Of a DNA stretch of 64,000 nucleotides, positions 41,012 through 54,562 are shown piece after piece. This stretch comes from Sphingomonas radiodurans (lineage in GTDB: Bacteria > Pseudomonadota > Alphaproteobacteria > Sphingomonadales > Sphingomonadaceae). The translations under genes and the position numbers were made by a program. The stretch's first letter is position 1. Every line of letters starts with the position of its first letter. The stretch lies in contig NZ_CP086594.1 of the NCBI RefSeq assembly GCF_020866845.1, positions 3,190,001 to 3,254,000 on the forward strand. Reading direction: 5' to 3'. The notes under the pieces are model-generated. The model saw only the letters and a program-made list of their open reading frames with translations. It did not search any database and was not told the origin of the DNA.

Positions 41012-41398
41012 ATGAACGTGTTGTTCATCGAAGATGACCGGATGAACCGCCGCGTGGTTCGCGATATGCTTGAAGTCGCTGGTGCCGACATGGTCGAAGC
41101 CGAAAGCGCCGAGGAAGGGCTGCGGCTGATCGACGCGAACGACTACGACATCCTGCTGGTTGATTTGCGCATGCCCGGGATGGATGGGATCACCGCGATC
41201 GGCCACATTCGTGCGCGGAATGACTACAAGGGCCGCGTACCGATCATTGTCGTGACGGCGGACACCGCGATTGACCTGCGAGAGAGATGCATCGCTGCCG
41301 GGGCGAATGAAGTGATCTTCAAGCCCGTCGCGATGGACAATCTGTTCGACGCGATGGGCCGCGTGCTTGCGGCCAACGATGATGGGCTGATCGGCTAA
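41012..41398 (+). CDS. Single-domain response regulator (CheY-like)
   Basis: 128 residues, only a receiver: acidic pair ED-D at 7-9, phosphoacceptor D51 in LLVDLRMPGMDG, T in VVTADT and K in VIFKPV. No output domain. It follows the hybrid kinase by 54 bases and most likely takes its phosphoryl group. Confidence 0.92.
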   Translation: MNVLFIEDDRMNRRVVRDMLEVAGADMVEAESAEEGLRLIDANDYDILLVDLRMPGMDGITAIGHIRARNDYKGRVPIIVVTADTAIDLRERCIAAGANEVIFKPVAMDNLFDAMGRVLAANDDGLIG

Positions 41399-41409
41399 CC
41401 CGCTCCGCG

Positions 41410-42348
41410 TCAGTAACCGCGATCAAGATCGGCGACGTTTTCCATCGGCTCGCCAGCACGGAATGCTGCCATATTGCGCAGGAAAAGCGCTGCGGCGCGC
41501 TGGAACATCTTGGTCTGGCTGCGGCCGGATAGGTGCATGGTGATCATGCAATTCGGCGCCTTCCAAAGCGGATGGTCGGCCGGCAGCGGCTCCGGGTTGG
41601 TCGGATCGAGGAACGCGCCGCCGATTTTGCCGCTGTGGAGCGCCGCAATTAGCGCGTCGTCGTCGATCATGTCGCCGCGCGCGATATTGATCAGCCAGGC
41701 GCTGCTCTTCATCGCCGCCAATTCATTCGCGCCGATCATGGCCTTCGTCTCGCCCGTCGACGGCGCGGCGAGGATCACCCAGTCGAAGGTGCCGATCTGG
41801 TCACGCCAGACATCCGGGGTCAGCGTTCCGTCGCTGCCTGATCGCGTCACGCCGGTAACGGTGACGCCAAAGGCCTCAAGCCGCTCGCCGATGAGCCTGC
41901 CGATTGCACCTAGGCCGACGATCAGCGCCTTGGTCTCGAATAGCTCGATCTTGCCCGGCGCGTCCGCCGGCCATTCGGCGCGATCGTGCGCGCGGATCAC
42001 TTCGTCAAAGCGCTTGGCTGCGGCAAGGACGCCTAGCACGGCATATTCGGCGACTGCCAGCGCGTTGATTCCCGCGCCATTGGTCAGGATCGTGCCCTTT
42101 GCACGGAGCACGTCGAGCGGGAATGCGTCCAACCCAGCGTAGATCGTCGAGACCCACTTGAGGTTCGGCCCCGCGCCACGAAGTGCCTCGTCCATCAGCC
42201 GCGCGGGCTGCATGTCGATCCAAGCAATGTCTGCGTCCACGATCATCTGCTTCGCCTCGGCCGCTTTGCTCCACCATGCGACCTCGAGGTCCGTGGGCAG
42301 CTGCGGTTCGAGGATCGGACGGGCGAGCGCGGGGAGGACAGCCTTCAT
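41410..42348 (-). CDS. D-2-hydroxyacid dehydrogenase family protein
   Basis: 312 residues from ATG 42348. NAD motif VGLGAIGRLIGERLEAFG, catalytic arginine in NIARGDMI, glutamate in DPTNPEPLP and histidine in MHLSGRS. Related to glyoxylate/hydroxypyruvate reductases and phosphoglycerate dehydrogenase-like enzymes; the exact substrate is not determined. Convergent with the receiver gene. Confidence 0.9.
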   Translation of the reverse strand: MKAVLPALARPILEPQLPTDLEVAWWSKAAEAKQMIVDADIAWIDMQPARLMDEALRGAGPNLKWVSTIYAGLDAFPLDVLRAKGTILTNGAGINALAVAEYAVLGVLAAAKRFDEVIRAHDRAEWPADAPGKIELFETKALIVGLGAIGRLIGERLEAFGVTVTGVTRSGSDGTLTPDVWRDQIGTFDWVILAAPSTGETKAMIGANELAAMKSSAWLINIARGDMIDDDALIAALHSGKIGGAFLDPTNPEPLPADHPLWKAPNCMITMHLSGRSQTKMFQRAAALFLRNMAAFRAGEPMENVADLDRGY

Positions 42349-42396
42349 GACGATGCGTGATAGCGCGTGTCGCAAGGCTCGCCTATCGGGGTTGAT

Positions 42397-43356
42397 GTGA
42401 AGCTTGTCCTCCTCGCCGCCCTCCTGCTCGCTGCCCCGCCAGCCGGCCTTAACGTCAACGATCTGAATGCGTTGCGTGCAATCGACCTGCGGCTGGCGAC
42501 AATTGTTCATCGGCTCGCCACCGCCAATGCCCCCTTGTGCCGCGAACAGGCGCCGGCGACGGGCCTCGTCCTGCACGCGGTGAACCAGTATGATTCGCAG
42601 ACTGCCGAGGCTGCCCGCGCGACGTTTGGTTTTGCGGTGCCGATCGGCGTGGAGGCTGTGGTCGCCGGTTCCGCGGCTGCGCGTGCGGGGATCCAAACGG
42701 ACGACGGCGTAGCTGCGATTGGGGGCCATCCACTCACTGAGGAGGCGACCGCGCCTTCTAGCACCGATCGGGACCAAGCGCTCGAACTGCTGGCGACGCA
42801 GGGGGAGCACTTACCGCTGACAATCGTGCGCGACGGCCGCCGGCAGGATGTCACGATCTCCGCGCCGCGCGGCTGCCGAGCGCGCTACGAAGTCATGCTT
42901 GGACCGGAGATGACGGCGCAATCGGACGGTCGGATCATCCAGATCGGCGTCCGTTTCTTCGAGCGGTATCGCGATGACGAGACCGCGGTGATCGTCGCAC
43001 ACGAGCTTGCGCACCTGATCCTGCGCCATCGCGCGCGGCTGGAGGCGGCCGGGGTGAAGGGCGGCCTTCTCGGAGAAATCGGTCGCAACGCGCGCATCGG
43101 CCAACTAGCCGAGACCGAGGCCGATGTGCTCGGCGTCACGTTGCTGCATAATGCGGGCTACGATCCAGAGTCAGCGGCGCGGTTCTGGCAGGAACGTGGC
43201 TCGGACATCGACGGTGGGCTGTTTCGCAGCCGCACGCATCCGGCGACAGAGAAGCGTATAGCGGCGATCCGCGCGGCGGTGGCAGCGATCCCGGCGGGGG
43301 CGGGCGTGTACGTCCCACCAATCCTGTCCGCGCGCGATCAGCCGATGGGGAAGTAA
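42397..43356 (+). CDS. Exported M48-type metallopeptidase with PDZ domain
   Basis: About 319 residues from GTG 42397 (GTG 42367 is longer). The N-terminus VKLVLLAALLLAAPPAG is a signal peptide. Residues about 75-150 include a PDZ-like module (EAVVAGSAAARAGIQTDD), then the zinc motif VAHELAHLILRH and a downstream ETEADVLGVTLLHNAGYD with the third zinc ligand in EAD, the pattern of M48 peptidases. Ends RSRTHPATEKRIAAI, also seen in periplasmic M48 enzymes. Unlike membrane HtpX it has no helices beyond the signal. Divergent from the dehydrogenase gene. Confidence 0.87.
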   Translation: MKLVLLAALLLAAPPAGLNVNDLNALRAIDLRLATIVHRLATANAPLCREQAPATGLVLHAVNQYDSQTAEAARATFGFAVPIGVEAVVAGSAAARAGIQTDDGVAAIGGHPLTEEATAPSSTDRDQALELLATQGEHLPLTIVRDGRRQDVTISAPRGCRARYEVMLGPEMTAQSDGRIIQIGVRFFERYRDDETAVIVAHELAHLILRHRARLEAAGVKGGLLGEIGRNARIGQLAETEADVLGVTLLHNAGYDPESAARFWQERGSDIDGGLFRSRTHPATEKRIAAIRAAVAAIPAGAGVYVPPILSARDQPMGK

Positions 43357-43371
43357 AGGTCGGTCGCGGCG

Positions 43372-44799
43372 TCAGCCTGTCATTCGCCAGTCCCAGCCAA
43401 GCGGATCGCCGTCCATCACCTCGACACCCGCTTTCACAAGCTCGTCGCGGATCGCATCCGAAGTGCCGAAGTCCTTCGCTTCCCGCGCTGCCCGCCGCTC
43501 CGCCAACCGCGCTTCGATCGCCGCGACGTCGATCGTCGCCGTAACCGGCCGCACACGCAGGTCTGCCCGCGTCAACTGATCGAGTGGCAATCCGAGTATA
43601 ACCGTGAAATCCTCCAGCGCCGCCAGCCGATCGCCCGCTGACATCGATTTGTCTCCGACCAACGCGTCCAGCAACGGAAGCGCCTTGGGCGTGTTCAGAT
43701 CGTCCGAAACCGCCGCCTCGAGTTGCCTGCGATAGGCTTCGGCCGATCCCTTCGCCGGCTCGTCGCGGCGCGAACGTAGCGCTTCAACCGCCTGTACCAG
43801 CCGCTTCAGCCGCACCTGCGCCGCGCCGAGGTTCTCCCACGAGAACTCCAGCTCGCTGCGATAGTGCGCCTGGAGGCACAGCATCCGGTACGACAACGGA
43901 TGGAAACCACGATCAACCAGCGCCTGCAGCGTCAGGAAGTCACCCGAAGATTTGCTCATCTTCCCCGTGCGGTCGACGAGGAAGTTGTTGTGCATCCAGA
44001 AGTTCGCGCCGCTGTCGCCGCAGCCGCAATGCGCCTGGTTCTGCGCGATCTCGTTGGGATGGTGGATCTCGCGGTGGTCGATTCCGCCGGTGTGGATATC
44101 GAACCCGTCGCCGAGATACTTCCGGCTCATCACCGAGCATTCGAGATGCCATCCCGGCGCGCCGCGGCCCCATGGCGAATCCCATTCCATCTGCCGGTTT
44201 TCCCCCGGCGGCGACGTGCGCCAGATCGCGAAATCCTGCGCGTGACGCTTGCCCTCGACCGGATCGATCCGACCCTCGCCGACATCGTCGGCCGACCGCG
44301 CGAGCCGTCCGTACTCCGGGACCGTGCTCACATCGAAGTAGAGGCCGCTCTCCAAACGGTAGCAATGCTTCGCTTCGATCGCGCGCGCGAAGTCTAGCAT
44401 CTCGGCGATATGATCGGTCGCCAGCGGGAGGTGCGTCGGCGCGCGGATGTTGAGGTCTACGAGGTTCTGCTTGAAGGCCTCAGTATAGTGGCGCGCAATT
44501 GCCCAGATATCCTGCCCCGAGCGCTTCGCTGCTGCCTCCATCTTGTCGTCGCCGGCGTCAGCATCCGACGTCAGATGCCCGACGTCGGTGATATTGATGA
44601 CGTGGGTGAGATCATGCCCCTTCCACGTCAGCACGCGCGATAACGTGTCGGTGAAGACGTATGCGCGCAGATTGCCGACATGCGCGTAATTGTAGACCGT
44701 CGGGCCGCACGAATAGACGCGCACGCCCGCGATGGGATCGAGCTGGGAGAAGGCGCGCATCGAGCGCGACAGGCTGTCGTAGAGCGTGAGCTGCGTCAT
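43372..44799 (-). CDS. cysS: Cysteinyl-tRNA synthetase
   Basis: 475 residues: N-terminal MTQLTLYDSLSRSMRAF, class I CGPTVYNYAHVGN, zinc and substrate region GAPGWHLECS and HTGGIDHREIHHPNEIAQ, KMSKSSGD, and a C-terminal tRNA-binding tail. The HTGGIDHREIHHPNE sequence differs from the commoner HGGGIDLIFPHHENE but keeps the metal-binding histidines. Start ATG 44799 gives the family length. The 83 bases to the next upstream gene hold nothing further. Confidence 0.95.
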   Translation of the reverse strand: MTQLTLYDSLSRSMRAFSQLDPIAGVRVYSCGPTVYNYAHVGNLRAYVFTDTLSRVLTWKGHDLTHVINITDVGHLTSDADAGDDKMEAAAKRSGQDIWAIARHYTEAFKQNLVDLNIRAPTHLPLATDHIAEMLDFARAIEAKHCYRLESGLYFDVSTVPEYGRLARSADDVGEGRIDPVEGKRHAQDFAIWRTSPPGENRQMEWDSPWGRGAPGWHLECSVMSRKYLGDGFDIHTGGIDHREIHHPNEIAQNQAHCGCGDSGANFWMHNNFLVDRTGKMSKSSGDFLTLQALVDRGFHPLSYRMLCLQAHYRSELEFSWENLGAAQVRLKRLVQAVEALRSRRDEPAKGSAEAYRRQLEAAVSDDLNTPKALPLLDALVGDKSMSAGDRLAALEDFTVILGLPLDQLTRADLRVRPVTATIDVAAIEARLAERRAAREAKDFGTSDAIRDELVKAGVEVMDGDPLGWDWRMTG

Positions 44800-44882
44800 G
44801 GCGGCGCATCTAGCGGCCAACCGGCCGCGCCGCAAAGGGGCCGGCGGCGTGGGCGTTTCGGTGGTGCCGGTTGCGCGATCCT

Positions 44883-46235
44883 TCAGCGCGCGATCGGCAA
44901 GGTCAGCGTCGCCAGCCCACCGCCGCCGGCGCGGTTCGTGAGCGACGCGCTGCCGCCGTGGCGTGCAGCGATCGAGCGGACGATCGCTAGCCCCAGCCCG
45001 GTCCCGCCAGTCGACCGATTGCGGGAGGCCTCGCCGCGGACGAATGGATCGAACAGGCGCTCGACCTGCATCAGGTCGATCCCTGGCCCCTCGTCCTCGA
45101 CCGACACGATCGCGCGCTCGCCCTCGGCGCGCCAGCGCACCGTGGCCTGATCGCCATAGCGCACGGCATTGCCGATCAGGTTCGCGATCGCGCGACGCAG
45201 GCTGCGCGGGTCGCCGCGCACCACGAGCCGAGGGCCGCTCTCGATCGTGACTGCGTGGCCGCCGACCTGCATATCCTCGACCAGCGAATCAAGCAGGCTG
45301 GACAGCTCCACGAGCGTCGAATCGCGTTCCCCGGATTCGTCGCGCGCAAAGGCAAGCGTGTCGCTAATCATCGCGCGCATTTCGTCGATGTCGCGGGTTG
45401 CGCGCTCGCGGGCTTCATCGGGCAGTTGCTCGATCCAGAACGACAGGCGCGCCAGTGGCGTGCCGAGATCGTGCGCGATCGAGGCGAGCATCCTGGTGCG
45501 CGCTTCGGCATGGTTCGCCAGCCGATCGTGCATCGTCGCCACTGCCTCGGTCAGCGCGCGGACTTCGCTTGGCCCGTTGCGTGGGAAGGGGGGGCGGACC
45601 GCGCCAGCGCGGGCGGCCTCCGCAGCGACGGCGAGCTTTCGGAGCGGTCGGGTGATGGCGCGCGCCATGAACCATGCGGGCAGCGCGAGCGCGAGCACTG
45701 CGAGCAGCATCGCCAGCAACGTTGCCTTGTGCCAGCCGGTCAACCACGGGCGCGGACCGGGGCGCACCACGCGCCAGCCGTCGTCGGCCCGCCACGCGAC
45801 GGTGAATTCGCCAGTGATTTCCCGCCGCAGGAACGGCAGCTGACGATCGGTCAGTGCGATCACGCGGTCAGGCGTCGTTTGCAGCAATTCGGCGAGCTGC
45901 GCCTCGATCGCGGGCAGGCGGCCCTCGATCAGCCGGGCGCGGGGCGGGGTGCGGCTGCTGGTGACGATCAGATGGCGGCGTTCGTCCGCGAAGACTTTGC
46001 GGAACCTGCGCGGGAAGGGCGGCATATCGTCAGCCGAAGTGGAGCGGACTTCGCGGCCGGACAGTTCGCTTGCAATCACGTCCAGCCGCGTCGGCATCGG
46101 CATCGGCGGCGGGCCGTTGTAGGTGACGACGAACAGCACCACGGTTGACGTCAGGACTGCGCTGATCACCAGCGCCAGGATGGCGACGGCGATCGGACGG
46201 CCGCCGCGGCGCGTCACGTCAGCGCCGCTCGACAT
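44883..46235 (-). CDS. Sensor histidine kinase of an OmpR-type pair
   Basis: 450 residues: two membrane helices (18-39 and 170-190), periplasmic loop of about 130 residues, HAMP linker (ARAITRPLRKLAV), HisKA with ASIAHDLGTPLARL (H255) and HATPase with NLIGNAVRYG, EDEGPGID and TGGTGLGLAI. The ATG at 46235 overlaps the end of the response regulator gene by 17 bases, so the two are co-translated. Signal unknown. Confidence 0.93.
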   Translation of the reverse strand: MSSGADVTRRGGRPIAVAILALVISAVLTSTVVLFVVTYNGPPPMPMPTRLDVIASELSGREVRSTSADDMPPFPRRFRKVFADERRHLIVTSSRTPPRARLIEGRLPAIEAQLAELLQTTPDRVIALTDRQLPFLRREITGEFTVAWRADDGWRVVRPGPRPWLTGWHKATLLAMLLAVLALALPAWFMARAITRPLRKLAVAAEAARAGAVRPPFPRNGPSEVRALTEAVATMHDRLANHAEARTRMLASIAHDLGTPLARLSFWIEQLPDEARERATRDIDEMRAMISDTLAFARDESGERDSTLVELSSLLDSLVEDMQVGGHAVTIESGPRLVVRGDPRSLRRAIANLIGNAVRYGDQATVRWRAEGERAIVSVEDEGPGIDLMQVERLFDPFVRGEASRNRSTGGTGLGLAIVRSIAARHGGSASLTNRAGGGGLATLTLPIAR

Positions 46236-46962
46236 CGGCGACGAACATATAGCCTTCGTTGCGCACCGTGCGGATCAACTCGGGCCCGGCGCCCTCGCGG
46301 GACAGCTTGCGGCGCAGGCGGCTGACCTGCACGTCGATCGCGCGGTCGAACTGTTCGGCGTTCAGCCCGCGCGACAGATCGAGCAGCTGATCGCGGGTCA
46401 GCACGCGGCGGGGATGTTCGATGAAGGCGATCAGCAGTCGGAACTCGCCGTCCGACAGGTTGATCTCGACATGCTCGGGATCAAGCAGCTGCCGCCCCAC
46501 CGCATCGAGCCGCCAGCCGGCGAACCGCAGATATTCGCGCTTGCCCGGCCCCGTGCTGTTCGCCGCGGTCGTCGCCTTTCGGCGCAGCACCGAACGGATC
46601 CGCGCCAGCAATTCGCGCGGGTTGGCGGGCTTCGCGATATAGTCGTCGGCGCCCAGTTCGAGCCCGACGATCCGGTCGATCTCCTCGCCGATCACCGACA
46701 GGATGATCACCGCCGGGCTCGTCGCACGATCGAGCGAGCGCAGGATCGTCAGTCCGTCCTCACCCGGCATCATCACGTCGAGCACGATCAGCTCGTAACT
46801 CTCCATCGCCAGCGCGCGCCGCATTTCCGCACCATCGGCAGCGGTGTCGACGAGATAGCCATGCGTGGCGAGAAAGCCCGCGGTCAGCTCGCGGATACCG
46901 GGATCGTCGTCGACGATCAGCAGGCGGGTTTCGATGTCCAAAGTGTCGGCGTTTGCAATCAT
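46219..46962 (-). CDS. OmpR-family response regulator
   Basis: 247 residues: receiver with LLIVDDDPG, phosphoacceptor D62 in LDVMMPGEDG and the IAKPANPRELLARI loop; C-terminal winged helix with EFRLLIAFIEHP and DRAIDVQVSRLRRKL. Partner of the kinase gene that overlaps its 3' end. The 230 bases upstream to rpsU probably contain the divergent promoters. Confidence 0.94.
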   Translation of the reverse strand: MIANADTLDIETRLLIVDDDPGIRELTAGFLATHGYLVDTAADGAEMRRALAMESYELIVLDVMMPGEDGLTILRSLDRATSPAVIILSVIGEEIDRIVGLELGADDYIAKPANPRELLARIRSVLRRKATTAANSTGPGKREYLRFAGWRLDAVGRQLLDPEHVEINLSDGEFRLLIAFIEHPRRVLTRDQLLDLSRGLNAEQFDRAIDVQVSRLRRKLSREGAGPELIRTVRNEGYMFVADVERR

Positions 46963-47192
46963 GGCCCTGCAATGATGGCGATGCGTATCCAGCAGGTTTC
47001 AATGCTGCAACAAATGCGAACACCGCAAGAATATGGCTCGTGCGGTACGCTCCTTCGCTGAAAACCCCAACCCGCATCGCCGAACCGACCGGTTGCGCGG
47101 GCGTGGACCGGGTGTTAGGGGCGCGCGGTTCACGGCGCGGGCCTCGTCCGCGGCCGTAATTGCCGTTTTTCAATCCGGAGAAGTGTCGGTTT

Positions 47193-47399
47193 ATGCAGAT
47201 CATGGTTCGCGAAAACAATGTCGATCAGGCGCTGCGCGTGCTGAAGAAGAAGCTGCAGCGTGAAGGCGTGTACCGCGAAATGAAGCTGCGCCGGCATTTC
47301 GAGAAGCCGTCGGAAAAGCGCGCGCGCGAGCATGCTGCCGCGATCCGTCGTTCGCGCAAGCTCGATCGCAAGCGCCTGGAGCGTGACGCAGCACGGTAA
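47193..47399 (+). CDS. rpsU: 30S ribosomal protein S21
   Basis: 68 residues, [20 protein letters not shown] then [18 protein letters not shown] and a basic tail. ATG 47193 is used; the frame also opens to 47160 but the extension is not S21-like. S21 joins the 30S head/platform and assists initiation. Confidence 0.96.
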   Translation: MQIMVRENNVDQALRVLKKKLQREGVYREMKLRRHFEKPSEKRAREHAAAIRRSRKLDRKRLERDAAR

Positions 47400-47481
47400 G
47401 CCGTCGCTTTCGTTCGAACCTTTCACTATCGTTGCTGCACACAGGCGCGGACCATCGCGCCGGAATTGATCGGGGATCGCC

Positions 47482-48075
47482 ATGTCGACCGTAACCGCCG
47501 TTCCAATCGCCGCGGTCAAGCGCAGCTATGTGCTCTGGCTTATCGTGGGCATCATCGCCGCCGTGGTCGCCGCTGCTGCGCTCGCCGTTCAGGGTGACGA
47601 CTTCATGGCCCGCAATGCGCGCGCCAAGGGCGTCGTCTCGACCGCATCGGGGCTGCAATATCAGGTGCTGACGCCCGGCGCCGGCGCGAAGCCGACCGAC
47701 ACCGATGTCGCGCTGGTCAATTACGAGGGCAAGCTGCTCGACGGCACCACCTTCGACAAGTCGCAGCAGCCGACGCCATTCCCCGTCACGGGCGTCGTGA
47801 AGGGCTTTTCCGAAGGCCTGAAGCTTATGCCGAAGGGTTCGAAGTACCGCTTCTGGATCAAGCCCGAGCTTGGCTATGGCGCCGAGACGAAGGGACCGAT
47901 CCCCGGCAATTCGACGCTGGTGTTCGACGTCGAGCTGCTCGACTTCCTGCCCGAGGCGGTGATCCGTCAGATGCAGCAGCAACAGCAGATGATGGGCGGC
48001 GGCATGCCCGGCGGCCCAGGCGGTCCCGGTGCTCCGGGTGGGCCCGGCACGCCTGGCGGCCCACCGCCGCGCTGA
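47482..48075 (+). CDS. FKBP-type peptidyl-prolyl isomerase, membrane-anchored
   Basis: 197 residues: an N-terminal membrane helix (about 15-37), an FKBP domain (55-155) with VALVNYEGKLLDGTTFDKS, PKGSKYRFWIKPELGYG and NSTLVFDVELLDF, and a Gln/Met/Gly/Pro-rich tail. It should fold proteins in the periplasm. It follows rpsU by 82 bases in the same direction. Confidence 0.93.
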   Translation: MSTVTAVPIAAVKRSYVLWLIVGIIAAVVAAAALAVQGDDFMARNARAKGVVSTASGLQYQVLTPGAGAKPTDTDVALVNYEGKLLDGTTFDKSQQPTPFPVTGVVKGFSEGLKLMPKGSKYRFWIKPELGYGAETKGPIPGNSTLVFDVELLDFLPEAVIRQMQQQQQMMGGGMPGGPGGPGAPGGPGTPGGPPPR

Positions 48076-48102
48076 TCCGTTCAATAAGGCAAACGGTTGG
48101 AC

Positions 48103-48132
48103 CACCCCGGCAGGCGCCGGGGTGTTTTTTTG
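48103..48132 (+). terminator. Rho-independent terminator of the rpsU-FKBP unit
   Basis: Nine-base stem CACCCCGGC/GCCGGGGTG (48103-48111 and 48116-48124) with a four-base loop followed by seven T. Confidence 0.93.
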
Positions 48133-48184
48133 TTGTGCTTGCGGGTTGTTAGGTGAGGTCTTCGCGGCTCGGCGGGCGCGAGAC

Positions 48185-48259
48185 GATTGCAGGGATTGCA
48201 ATCGAATGTTGAGGAAGTTGAGGCTGTGGCTCGGTTTTTTCCAACAACCCTCAACATTC
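48185..48259. repeat. Two consecutive inverted repeats of unknown role
   Basis: First, GATTGCA and TGCAATC around GGGAT (48185-48203). Second, an imperfect 17-base stem: GAATGTTGAGGAAGTTG (48204-48220) against CAACAACCCTCAACATTC (48242-48259). A TCGGTTTTTTCC loop separates the second pair. No known RNA family is recognised. Confidence 0.6.
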
Positions 48260-48404
48260 ACCGGCTGACGATGGCAGCGGACTTTGGCAGGCATGGCATG
48301 ACGCATTTCGCCGTAATGCCACGCCAGTATCGCTGTAGGACACCAAAAGCCGTGGATCGGCGGTTTTCACAAGCACCCTGATAATCGACTGATCAGGCGA
48401 AGAC

Positions 48405-48437
48405 GCGGCTGGCTGCATGAACCGAGCAACCAGCCGC
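48405..48437 (-). terminator. Hairpin after katE, possible terminator
   Basis: GCGGCTGG (48405-48412) and CCAGCCGC (48430-48437) form an eight-base stem nine bases beyond the katE stop; no T run follows on the minus strand, so it is a weak candidate. Confidence 0.45.
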
Positions 48438-48445
48438 AACCGACC

Positions 48446-50533
48446 TCATGCCAGCGTGCGTACCTTTGGTTCACGATCCCAGTAACGCTTCTTGGCAGCA
48501 TCGACGAAGCCGTCCAGGTTCGTAATGCCCTCGTCCACCTCGACGCCCGCCTTGTCGAGAAGCGGCTGGGCGTCAGCGTTGGCGCCGATCGCCTTGAGAT
48601 GGCCGAATGCGTCCATGACCCACTGGACCGCCGCAGCTTCCTTGACCAGCTTGGCGCACGCCTCGGCTGATAGCACCAGCGCCACCGCATCGAGCGTGAC
48701 CGAGGGCTGACCGAATAGCTGCGCGTCGGCTGCCACCGCCGAGCCGTCGGATAGCGGCACCTTGCCGACCTTGGGCGCCACCAGCTTCGCGGTTCCCTTC
48801 GCGGCCGCAATTGCCGTGGTCAGCGTCGCCAGGGCACTCGCGTCCGTGCCATCCGCGATCAGGATCCCGACCGTCCGGCCTTCGAGCGTTTCCTTTTCCA
48901 GCGGCCCGCGGATGATGCGCAGCGCCGGCGAGACGTCCATGTCGAGCACGGGCGCAGCCGTCGGCGAGGCGGCGGGCAGGTCCATCGCGAGACCATCGGC
49001 GACGCGGGTCGCCAATCCCTCGTCGACGTTGCGCAGGTTCGCCACCACCGCTTCGCGGATGTGCGGGATCGACACCTTGGATAGTTCGAACACCAGCGCC
49101 GACGCGAGATGCGCGGCCTCGGCCGGGTCTACCGAACGGAAGAACAGCCGCGCCTGGCTGTAATGGTCGGCGAAGCTTTCGGGCCGCACGCGCAACTTCT
49201 GTCCCTGCTCCTCGGACGGGAAGGTCTTGTAACCGTTCTCCGGATCTTCGCGCGCGCCGGCCGGCTCGCCTGCCTTGGCGAGGCTGTTGGGCTCGTAGTT
49301 GGCGCGTCCCTTAGGTACCGCCATCTGCATGTGGCCGTCACGCTGCTGGTTCAGGAACGGGCAGCCCGCCGCTTCGGCACGGCCCTTCGCCTGATTGATC
49401 GGCAGCTGATGGAAGTTGACGCTGCCCAGCCGCGACAATTGCGTGTCGGTGTACGAGAATAGCCGGCCCTGGAGCAGCGGATCGTTCGAGAAGCCGATCC
49501 CCGGCACGACATGGCTCGGCACGAATGCCGCTTGCTCGGTTTCGGCGAAGAAATTGTCGGGATAGCGATCGAGCACCATCTTGCCGACGATGCGGACCGG
49601 GAGCACCTCCTCGGGGATGATCTTGGTCGCGTCCAGCACATCATATGGCTGGCTGTTCGCGAAGTCCTCGTCGAACAGCTGCACGCCGAGATCCCATTCG
49701 GGATAGTCGCCGCGTGCGATCCGCTCGAACAGATCGCGTCGCTGGAAATCGGGATCTGCGCCGGCGATCTTCACCGTCTCGTCCCAGATCGTCGACGCGA
49801 GCCCAGCGCGCGGCTTCCAATGGAATTTAACGAAGGTGCTCTTCCCCTCCTTCGAGATGAAGCGGAAGGTGTGGACACCGAACCCCTCCATGTTGGCGAA
49901 GGTGCGCGGCAGCGTCCGGTCCGACATGGCCCACATGATCATGTGGGTCGCTTCGGGCATCAGGCTGATGAAGTCCCAGAAGGTGTCGTGCGCGGTCGCG
50001 GCCTGCGGATAGCCGCGGTCGGCCTCCATCTTGGCGGCGTGGATCAGGTCGGGGAACTTGATCGCATCCTGGATGAAGAACACCGGAATGTTGTTGCCAA
50101 CCAGATCCCAATTGCCTTCGCGCGTGTAGAATTTAACCGCGAAGCCGCGCACGTCACGCGGCGTATCGACCGATCCAGCGCCGCCAGCGACGGTCGAAAA
50201 GCGGGTGAACACCTCGGTGCGTTGCCCCTTCTTTTGGAACAGATCGGCACAGGTGATGTCTGCCAGACTCTCGGTGCACTCGAAATAACCATGCGCCGCC
50301 GATCCACGCGCGTGGACGATCCGCTCCGGAATGCGCTCGTGATCGAAGTGATTGATCTTCTCGCGATAGACCTCGTCCTCCAGCAACACAGGACCACGCG
50401 AGCCCGCCTTCAACTGGTTCTGGTTATCGCTGACTGGTGTGCCGTGGTTGGTCGTCAGTACCGGATGATCGGCATCGGTGGTCTGGTGGGTCTCGCCACC
50501 AGAGGTTGGGTTCACGGCGATGGTGTCGGTCAT
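48446..50533 (-). CDS. katE: Large-subunit catalase (HPII/KatE type)
   Basis: 695 residues, the large-subunit class. The catalytic histidine is H74 ([12 protein letters not shown]), the distal asparagine lies in [10 protein letters not shown], and the haem-ligand tyrosine in [14 protein letters not shown]. Residues from about 540 form the extra C-terminal flavodoxin/class I GATase-like domain typical of HPII. It destroys hydrogen peroxide. No known OxyR or EcfG motif was found in the 152 bases upstream. Confidence 0.96.
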   Translation of the reverse strand: MTDTIAVNPTSGGETHQTTDADHPVLTTNHGTPVSDNQNQLKAGSRGPVLLEDEVYREKINHFDHERIPERIVHARGSAAHGYFECTESLADITCADLFQKKGQRTEVFTRFSTVAGGAGSVDTPRDVRGFAVKFYTREGNWDLVGNNIPVFFIQDAIKFPDLIHAAKMEADRGYPQAATAHDTFWDFISLMPEATHMIMWAMSDRTLPRTFANMEGFGVHTFRFISKEGKSTFVKFHWKPRAGLASTIWDETVKIAGADPDFQRRDLFERIARGDYPEWDLGVQLFDEDFANSQPYDVLDATKIIPEEVLPVRIVGKMVLDRYPDNFFAETEQAAFVPSHVVPGIGFSNDPLLQGRLFSYTDTQLSRLGSVNFHQLPINQAKGRAEAAGCPFLNQQRDGHMQMAVPKGRANYEPNSLAKAGEPAGAREDPENGYKTFPSEEQGQKLRVRPESFADHYSQARLFFRSVDPAEAAHLASALVFELSKVSIPHIREAVVANLRNVDEGLATRVADGLAMDLPAASPTAAPVLDMDVSPALRIIRGPLEKETLEGRTVGILIADGTDASALATLTTAIAAAKGTAKLVAPKVGKVPLSDGSAVAADAQLFGQPSVTLDAVALVLSAEACAKLVKEAAAVQWVMDAFGHLKAIGANADAQPLLDKAGVEVDEGITNLDGFVDAAKKRYWDREPKVRTLA

Positions 50534-50685
50534 GATCGTCCTTGCACACTAAGAAAGGCGATAACGAACCGACACACGACATGTTGCGGTAGATCAGTCT
50601 TAACCTGGAGCAAGCAGCGTCGCGACGTGACGCACGACGGATACGCGATCGACCAACGTCGATCGTAATCAGCTCAGCCCGCTCA

Positions 50686-54493
<3,808 letters not shown>

Positions 54494-54562
54494 GCTCGCG
54501 ATGGTAGCGCGGTCGGCCGCGGCGTCCACCCCGCGCGTGACGGGGCGGACGCCGGGCCGCGA

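Larger units (their letters stand above)
48133..48445. other. Gap between FKBP terminator and katE
   Basis: Contains the two adjacent hairpins at 48185-48259 and a hairpin at 48405-48437 just after katE; otherwise no gene is supported. Short reading frames here lack ribosome sites or known motifs. Confidence 0.6.

Noticed and set aside
40977..41015. A 12-codon leader frame before the CheY-like gene, ending in TGATG overlap
   Set aside because: AAGGAG directly abuts its ATG with no spacing, so initiation there is unlikely.
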